64,000 bases of DNA from Siphonodentalium dalli. Its lineage: Eukaryota; Mollusca; Scaphopoda; Gadilida; Siphonodentaliidae. The notes under the pieces are model-generated. The model had not been told where the DNA came from. It searched no databases and saw only the letters and a list, made by a program, of their open reading frames with translations. The stretch is taken from assembly GCA_032622095.1 (NCBI GenBank), contig CP136069.1, positions 42,696,194 through 42,760,193 on the forward strand. The letters are read 5' to 3'. This document shows, one piece after another, positions 56,921-64,000 of this stretch; the stretch's first letter is position 1, and the number at the start of each line of letters is the position of its first letter. A program made the translations under genes and the position numbers.

Positions 56921-58423
56921 TTACAAATGTATGTCTAGCCTCCTGTTGTGTCACTAATAAGATCTTTAATTCACATACGGTACACATGTACATGTACATG
57001 TACTATATAGTACCCGTTCAAGCGTTTACAAGTGTCAGTCATCGAGAAACTGACCAAAAGTTTTGGTAGTATATAATATAGGCTAGCACTGCACTTGGGC
57101 TACATGTACATGTACTGTAAGTGATTATAATGTACTATTTTTATATTCTGCTGTGAAAGTGTTGCTGAATGAAATTTAAGTTTACCCCGATATTCTAAGT
57201 CCGCTCGACTAAGATGGGTTTTTTCTCGAAAACTGATATCTGAATATACTAGTACATGACTTTTTGTACGTCTTCCACTGGTTGGTATTCCCTCTAAAAT
57301 GACTAATTTTAACTGATTAGATTAGCCCTGGTATGGAAAACTCTAACTGTTATAGCCCGATGAGCGGTTTACTGCCAACAGCGGTGATGATATGATGACC
57401 AGCGTTGTGCATGGCATATGTTGATCCAGGTAAGAATGCTACCATACATTCCAAACATTCATTAAATATCTTATTAATAGTAACCCAAACTACACAAGAG
57501 ACTAGTATAACTAAGATTGGGCTCGATTAATGATGTGACACTTTCAGTACTTTATTTACTAGTAGCCTGGTACTGGTGGGCCTGGCTACAGATACTTGTT
57601 TGGCGTGTTTGAGGCCTGTGGCACAAGGGCAGCAGAATCAATTAAAATTTCTCTTATTGTAGTGTAGTACATGTACATGAATAGTACCGGTAGTACAGCA
57701 CACAAAGAGGTATATAGTACCGGCACATGTACATGTATTCTCTCTGTTTTCACACATGTTTTTTTTCAATTTAACAACATGAGTCTTTTATGACACATAC
57801 ATGTACTAAAGTGAAAGTAGGCCTACATGTATATAATGTGCACCCAGTATACCGGTACATGTACTGATATATTACATTGCAATACAGTCCGAGTACAATG
57901 ATATAGCAAAATTATGCATAGTAGAATAACAACCTTTTGTACAAACAGTCCTGACAATGATATACCGGGATATCATGGTGATAGTTCATACATTTGGAAT
58001 TACCGAATACCTGAGTTTGTGGATAGACCGCTTCATGCGATGTTTATGTGAATTTTTATTTTTAAGTCGGCATTGCGTACGGTAGTCCTATAAACCACAC
58101 CAGAGAATAGCAATTGTCGGTCAGTGACCAACTTCTTATGTTTATGCAATCGATACAATCCGGTTCTGCTTTTGATGTCCAGTTCGATATTTGTGGTGTG
58201 TTCTTGTGCAAAAATATAATTCTAACTAATGCGCCAAAAATCAGGTTTATAAATTTATCCATTCTTGAGCAAGAGCAACTCGTAAAACTTGTATGGTATA
58301 ACATTCCAAACTGAGTATTTCTGCTATCAAACCATATGATAATAATGTTGAACCGGACATCGAAATCTGAACCGCATTTATGGATTGCAGCACGTGATGT
58401 TGAATAAACAGTTATAGAGGATA
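56921..58423. other. Unassigned, TACATGTA-rich
   Basis: Many ACATGTACATGTA runs (56985-57005, 57105-57120, 57665-57740, 57855-57870). No gene or element boundary recognised. Confidence 0.45.
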
Positions 58424-58644
58424 TACAGTAATGCTCTAATTAATCGACTCCTTAACTACAGCAGAATTATGGGTAACTTTTCAGGATTTAGTCGGAAATA
58501 TGGGTTGATGCCATTCATCGGAAAGCTCTCGGTGAGAGCTTTCCGATGAATGGCAACAAGCCATATTTCGGACTAAATCCTGAAAAGTTACCCATAATTC
58601 TGCTGTAGTTAAGGAGTCGATTAATTAGCTCTAGAATTACTGTA
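58424..58644. mobile_element. Near-perfect 221-bp hairpin MITE
   Basis: TACAGTAATGCTCTAATTAA mirrors TTAATTAGCTCTAGAATTACTGTA; the arms continue through CGACTCCTTAACTACAGCAG and GGATTTAGTCGGAAATATGG to the centre GAGAGCTTTCC / GGAAAGCTCTC near 58533. Arms about 108 bp with few mismatches. Confidence 0.9.
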
Positions 58645-60174
58645 ACATGGTTTATAATATACAAATGTATACTGTATGGGAAACATCAGAGGTTTACAAA
58701 GTAATAAAAACAGTTGATTTGTTCTTTATTCTTGTGGTTATATACACGTACATACATGTATTCTAAAAATAAATGTCCTTTACAACGTGGATCAATGAAA
58801 TGCAGTTGTTGCATTTAAAATGCATTGAGGGTGCATTGTGTCACGCCACTTTGTAAATGCCTTAATGACAGCATTTAAATTAAATGCACTGCATTGGGAA
58901 TAATCGCAGTCGCATTGAAATTACCGATCATTGCGCCGAAAAAGTATACTAGTATGAACACCCAAATAACGATACGATAGTGTATTTTGCAATTTTAGTT
59001 ATAATTTTGTTTAATTTAAATTCACATCTGAATAATTCTGTGTTATTTTCCCACTCCTGGTGTACATGTATATGTTCGGAATCGGACATTCATGATGTAG
59101 TTTTCCATTCAAAATGGAATAAACATAAATAAACACTGTTGACATTAATTGTTTTATAATCAGAATCTGAGAATCATGATTCTCATTTTGATTCTAGTAA
59201 AAAGTCTTGATTCCCTGTAGAAAGTGAAACACTAACATTTTGATTATTGCCAAAAATCTGATGGATTTTAAGGCCTGCATCAAGACATTTGTTTGTGAAT
59301 AAATCAAGGTAAATGTGTTAAAATATGAACGCATTTACAAATGCGTTGCTCCAAAATCGCAAAGTAGATTCGAACATGTGGTCGCTTTTCTAAGAAATTT
59401 GTGAGTGGTCTGTACATGTACATACATGTAAGTTACTTGACCAATTACACAAGGAGTCGAGGGACACAATCAATGAGGACGTTTGTACTAACAAATATTT
59501 TTTTACGCAAGGAACGAACACAAGGCCACTGTCTTAATTTATATTATGAGCCAACAAGACAGATCGTAAATCGCTGTTATATGACAATATATGTGGCCAT
59601 CATAATGGTCGACAGGCATGACGCCAACAAAAACCAATCTGTCAGGCCAATATAAAGAAGTCGCGACTTATTGCTGGTGGAACCTATTAAAGGCACCGTT
59701 CCATTTCGTTAATAACAACTTACATGTAACATTCACCTCCACCTCTTTACTCTTGGGCTCCAAATAAATATGCATGCACCAGCTGCATCCACGTTTATTA
59801 TTTTTCTTGGGAAATCCCCCCCCCCCTGCACAGTGCTTATTTGGGTCTGCACGTTTATTAATATTTTGAAGCTATGAAAATTTAAATCAGCACAAATTCA
59901 AGATTTCTATATGATTCAGATGTAAAAATGATCAACACGTCTACATTAGTTACTAGCTAAACAAGACATTTTGTCATATGTTTATACTTTACTGTGAAAT
60001 TGCGTTTCTTCCGTTCTCCATGAACAGTTTCTCAAAATGTTTGGTTTTCCAAAAAACAAGGATTCGAACTGTCTGAACTGAACTCCATGCGTTTGTTTAA
60101 ATAGATGAATAAATAATGGGAAAGACATACAATCCTAGTTCATAATGAATTTAAGTATATAAATATAAATAATA
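58645..60174. other. Unassigned intron sequence
   Basis: 59740-59870 ('GGGCTCCAAATAAATATGCA', 'CCCCCTGCACAGTGCTTATTTGGGTCTGCAC') resembles 60580-60690. No gene motif. Confidence 0.45.
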
Positions 60175-60302
60175 AACGGCGGATTCAACGTGGTCATGGG
60201 TTTTGACCGCGTTAAAAAAATCAGCAAACTCTGCATGAACCCCGAAGTTTGCTGATTTTTTCTCGCTGTTAAAACCCCATGACCGCATTGAAACCGCCGT
60301 TC
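60175..60302. repeat. Palindrome, about 128 bp
   Basis: AACGGCGGATTCAACGTGGT mirrors ACCGCATTGAAACCGCCGTT (diverged by one or two bases); inner arms AAAAAATCAGCAAACT and AGTTTGCTGATTTTTT. Loop near 60238. Confidence 0.9.
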
Positions 60303-60726
60303 ATTTCTTATATGAATAACACAATTTAAGATTGGTGAATTATTTCTTTTGGTTAATTTAATAAACGTACAGGACCAAATAACGATCGTACAGGTGGGAA
60401 TTTTACCTCGATTTTAATAATCGTACATTAGGCACTCAAGAGTAGTACATATTCAAGTATGTGGCAAACCAAAAAAACACCACATGATACATACATGTAC
60501 CTGTACTACATGTTGACTCGTATACCTGAACCTGCTATAAAAATTATTTGGTTAACCACAGTTGATGTTTTGCTCAGAGTTCCCCCTGCACTATTATTTG
60601 GGTCTGTACTTTTATTAACTTTCAATGGAATTTCCCCCCCCCGCACTATTATTTGGGCCTGCACTTTTATTTGGAGCCTGAGAGTAAGTTGCATTGACAT
60701 TTATTTTCACGAATTACCATGCTAAA

Positions 60727-61419
60727 GGCCAAAGAAAAAAGATTGTATGTTTCCGGTAAAAAAATTTAGGGTAGGTAGGTAGGGAATTTTTTTTATTTTA
60801 TTTTATTTTGATATTTTTTATCCAGCTGCAGAAATATTGAACTACCTCGACCAAAGTGACATAAAATGCCAACCCGTGCCAAGGGGAAAGTATTACTTGA
60901 TCAACACAGTGGAAATATACATTAAGATTGATAAAAAATCAAACTTACTTCATGCTTACGTATGTTTTTTATTATATCTAATACCACATTTTCATAAATT
61001 TGGCTATAAACTTGGTACAAAATTGATGTCACTAACTTTTTATAAGAATTTTACCAATAATACCGCCATTATACCGTACATGTATTGTGACGATTACATC
61101 CCATTGTCTGGGGGTAGCCAGCACACCCACCGAGCATGCCTGGTTTTTGGAAACAGTAGCTACTAGTACATGTATACCCCTAATATATGCAGTGATAACC
61201 TCTTTACATGTATATATACAGATACACACCCACCATGTCTGTTGATAGTGTTCCATAAGTCCCAAACAAGACATAAAGCAGGCAGGAGATCCACTCTCAG
61301 GAAATTAAAATTGCGAAAATTTTGACTTTTTCTCAAAATATCAATAAAAAGTTTAGGGTCGGCGGGTTATTTTTAGGGTCGGTCGATGTACGGAAACATA
61401 GTATCTTTTTTCTTTGGCC
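60727..61419. mobile_element. TIR element, GGCCAAAGAAAAAAGAT family
   Basis: Left GGCCAAAGAAAAAAGATTGT-ATGTTTCCG, right inverse CGGAAACATAGTATCTTTTTTCTTTGGCC; both are followed inward by a TAGGGT-GG module. About 693 bp. A short ORF inside (60837-61166) has no recognised motif. Confidence 0.8.
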
Positions 61420-61604
61420 TAAGGAACATTGCAACTGGTTTGAAGTAACATGACCGCGTTGCGTCAACACTGGAACTGCATTGATGGTAATTTTCAACAT
61501 GGTCTCACTGAGGTTCTATCAAATATAAATACTAGTATGGTTGAGGCCAACTTGAGGGAGACAATTATTTTGAGAATATGTGGTCCTGTGTTAACATGAG
61601 CCTA

Positions 61605-61990
61605 AGGCGACACCAATTTTTAAGTCTGGTTTACGAACACCTCCTACAACTTTGTTTCCATTTCATGAAATTTTTTTTTATTTTTTTTGTCCCAAAATAT
61701 TTTACACGCGTACTGATTTTCATGTGCTGTCGCATCCGGTTCTGCTTATGATCATTTACAGATCCATATTTTCATGTATTTCATGACAAGATATGTCTTG
61801 ATATGTCTTGGTTTGAACAGAATTTCATTCAAAAACATTTTTTCACAATTTTTGTAAAATTTATGTAAAATTCCACGATTTACTTGATATAAATTGGGGG
61901 GGACAATCTTTTTTATTTTTATTTTTTTCCCTCCTGCATCTACTTTTTTTCTCCCCACATCGTAAACCAGACTTAAAAATTGGTGTCGCT
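61605..61990. mobile_element. TIR element, AGGCGACACC family, copy 2
   Basis: AGGCGACACCAATTTTTAAG...GTTTACGAACACC at left and GTAAACCAGACTTAAAAATTGGTGTCGCTT at right. The interior is the reverse complement of copy 1. Confidence 0.85.
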
Positions 61991-62289
61991 TAAATATCAT
62001 CTGATGGAGTCAAAATCATTGAACCGTCACTTATGCATGCACATGTTGTCTTGATGTTGAGTCTGGCTTTCATCATTTTCATTAGTTTTACTGTTAATAT
62101 CCACCAAAGGTTGAGGTGTTATGGAACAACTGTATGGCATCGTATACTGTTATCTTCCGAGTAAATATGGAGTCTCTAATTCTTTTATCAGTCACGCATC
62201 TACTCATCAAATAGTATAATCCTCAAATATTTGTAGTCCAGGTGATCTCGACTGCACAGTACATGTATAAACATTCATCTGTGCACAGT

Positions 62290-62520
62290 GTGTTTTAAAT
62301 TTCTTTGACGTGTAACAACTGTTGTCCCAAGTTTCAATGCCTTGTCCTCCTGGTATGTAGGGATTACCAATTTACCATTGCCGTGTTTTAATTTGCAATT
62401 TTGATGACGACGCTCACTAAGCTTGTTGATAATTTTCTTTGTCGTGTAACAACTGTTGTACCAAGTTTCTACGCCGCGTCCTCCTGGTATTTAGGGATTA
62501 CCGGTGCCTTTAATAGCGTC
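62290..62520. repeat. Tandem duplication, about 130 bp
   Basis: GTGTAACAACTGTTGTCCCA...GTCCTCCTGGTATGTAGGGATTACC is repeated as GTGTAACAACTGTTGTACCA...GTCCTCCTGGTATTTAGGGATTACC. Confidence 0.75.
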
Positions 62521-62689
62521 AGATGCATCATTGCCAGTTAATGTACATTAGAGTGGAACTGAATTAACAATGTCACATTGACACAGTACTCAGTTAAGAC
62601 CAGTAAAACAGCAAAAGTAGTATTATTGTACAGCAGGCTTATCACTATCAGTACTTACTACATGTACTGACCCCTTACTATCGTGGATC

Positions 62690-63290
62690 AATCTGAATCT
62701 GAATGGTTACGCTGCAGATCCCAATTATGGTAATTTCGCAGCGGGCGAGAGAGTCTCAGATCTTTTCCTTCAGCGCACTCTTGAAGGAATCCACGGGCTG
62801 TTGTTGTAGGATTAAGGATTCCTCCAGCTGATTCCAGTCGCATATAGATCGAACAAATGTGGAATTAGCGAACTGAGCTGACACGTATGGTATAGCCTCG
62901 TAGCACTGACTGTTGTTCCTTTAAATTAGGTGCCGAGGAATTTGGCTGGTGACGTAGCCTGTCAGAACTTTGCTCTGCGATCTAAGACGCCTTGTTTCGG
63001 GTGTAAAGTATTGATTAGGTGGTATAGCCGGGACAAATCCACCCACCACCTTACTCATGAATCCCAGCCGATTTATTTTCCGCCGTTTCTGCAATGTTGG
63101 TAAATCTAGCTCGTAGAGGATCTTGGTCATATATCCATCTTCTTTGCTCTTATAGTCTCTTTTAATGAAACGGGCTGCTCTACGCTGGATTCTTTCCAGC
63201 TTGTCGATGTGATTTTGTTGGTAGGGGTCCCAGATGGTGTCTGCGTAGTCCATGATCTTCAAACTTCTCAATTCTTCTTCTTCTGGACAG
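62690..63290 (-). pseudogene. LINE fragment, C-terminal part of reverse transcriptase ORF
   Basis: Frame from 63271: MDYADTIWDPYQQNHIDKLE then RIQRRAARFIKRDYKSKEDG..., LPTLQKRRKINRLGFMSKVV, ending at TAA (62921-62923); the frame continues past the stop to about 62770 (YVSAQFANSTFVRSICDWNQ, a conserved terminal block, ending SALKEKI). This 'YA-TVWDP...KLE-IQRRAARFI' sequence is the region downstream of RT in CR1/Jockey-type LINEs. 5'-truncated; an ATTCAG direct repeat lies near its 3' end (about 62695-62710). A family distinct from the two other LINEs. Confidence 0.85.
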
Positions 63291-64000
63291 GTGCATTATG
63301 AGCAGGCCACTGGCACTACATCATGATTGTACCGGTACCACAAATTCATTTTTGAGAAAATATTCTGGTTATGGCCAGGTAGCTGAGGTACTGTTCAATA
63401 CTATAGTTGATCCGTTTCGTTATCGCAGCTTAATTCTTACTGTTCCGGGAATTGAAATATTTTTTGTCACATGAAATTCAGTCTTTTTCGATATTTGCGC
63501 ACATCCATGGGGAGAAATCGGCGAATCTTATATATAAGTCCACAGTTTATCCGTTTGTAGCCAATACACCATTTCCTTCTGTCAATCCGCGTTGATTCGC
63601 GACAAAATTAACTCAAAATACTACAAAGAATTATCCGCGCTTCATTTTGAAGAACGATAACTAAAAGTTAAGATTGTAATTTGGCTGCAGAAACGAAACG
63701 AAACGAATTTTGAAACACAATAATTGTATTCACTAATATTTTCCTGTTGGTATATGGTCTACTATAGTATATGCAATCATTTATTTGAAATAATAAGTAT
63801 CACTTAGAGAATAATTCTTACTGATAATTAGAAATCTCTTTATTTTGTATCCCTTTAATATTAAATAATGGCCCTGAAAATTGTCTGTTTGTCAGTTTAA
63901 TGTTCACTAATTATAGCTAGGCTGTTAGATAAAGTATGATATTGCTTCATTTGTCCGGGGTAGTGTATTGTCATACTGTCATAATAAACTTCAAGTAATA
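63291..64000. other. Unassigned AT-rich sequence at window end
   Basis: No exon of the NRF-6-like gene and no element border recognised. Confidence 0.4.

Noticed and set aside
9900-64000. tRNA, 5S or snRNA genes
   Set aside because: No A/B-box pair with cloverleaf potential or snRNA core sequence was recognised by reading; a covariance-model scan would be decisive.

Overview
This window is AT-rich metazoan DNA. It has small exons (80-190 nt) with GT/AG borders in long introns (0.9-9.2 kb, the last more than 19.8 kb) and a very dense, nested load of transposable elements. Many TACATGTA-type palindromes, the repeat types and an NRF-6/acyltransferase-3 gene (a family expanded in invertebrates) suggest a marine invertebrate, perhaps a lophotrochozoan such as a mollusc. 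I cannot name the species.

One host gene is supported. Nine consecutive coding exons on the + strand (449-616, 2608-2701, 11774-11866, 21073-21244, 27484-27563, 28450-28542, 35255-35372, 41217-41406, 44017-44159) join in frame with compatible phases. They spell the membrane acyltransferase-3 domain of an NRF-6 / 'nose resistant to fluoxetine' protein. The 5' exons (signal peptide, NRF domain) lie upstream of the window. The last coding exon was not found and probably lies downstream.

Everything else I can assign is mobile or repetitive DNA, most of it in the introns. 1-8.7 kb: an R2 repeat next to exon 1, TIR elements, and a tandem pair of ~1.1 kb R1 repeats, one split by a 5'-truncated LINE with only two in-frame stops. 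8.7-15.1 kb: degenerate repeats and a ~3.1 kb Helitron-like element. 15.2-23.4 kb: a second LINE inside an R2 copy, a MITE with a minisatellite, a 221-bp tandem repeat and long palindromes. 24.2-27.4 kb: four Helitron-like elements joined head to tail (3' CTAG directly against the next 5' TC), with three more in the opposite strand at 30.7-32.5 kb and three at 47.4-49.9 kb. 33.0-33.9 kb: a TIR element with a 5-bp target duplication. 35.6-38.5 kb: a third R1 copy carrying a MITE and a foldback element with a 9-bp target duplication. 42.2-43.3 kb: a hAT-like remnant with an intron-split BED zinc finger. 51.2-52.1 kb: a palindromic minisatellite built on CAGGTG. 53.6-61.9 kb: several TIR/palindromic elements, one of which contains its own empty-site control. 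62.7-63.3 kb: a third LINE fragment.

The most unusual signals are the Helitron concatemers, which carry dense consensus transcription-factor sites (TCAAGGTCA nuclear-receptor half-sites; GCGCATGCGC NRF1-type sites), the foldback element, and the number of different near-perfect long palindromes. No tRNA, rRNA or CRISPR was recognised. The long 'ORFs' inside repeats look like repeat shadows.
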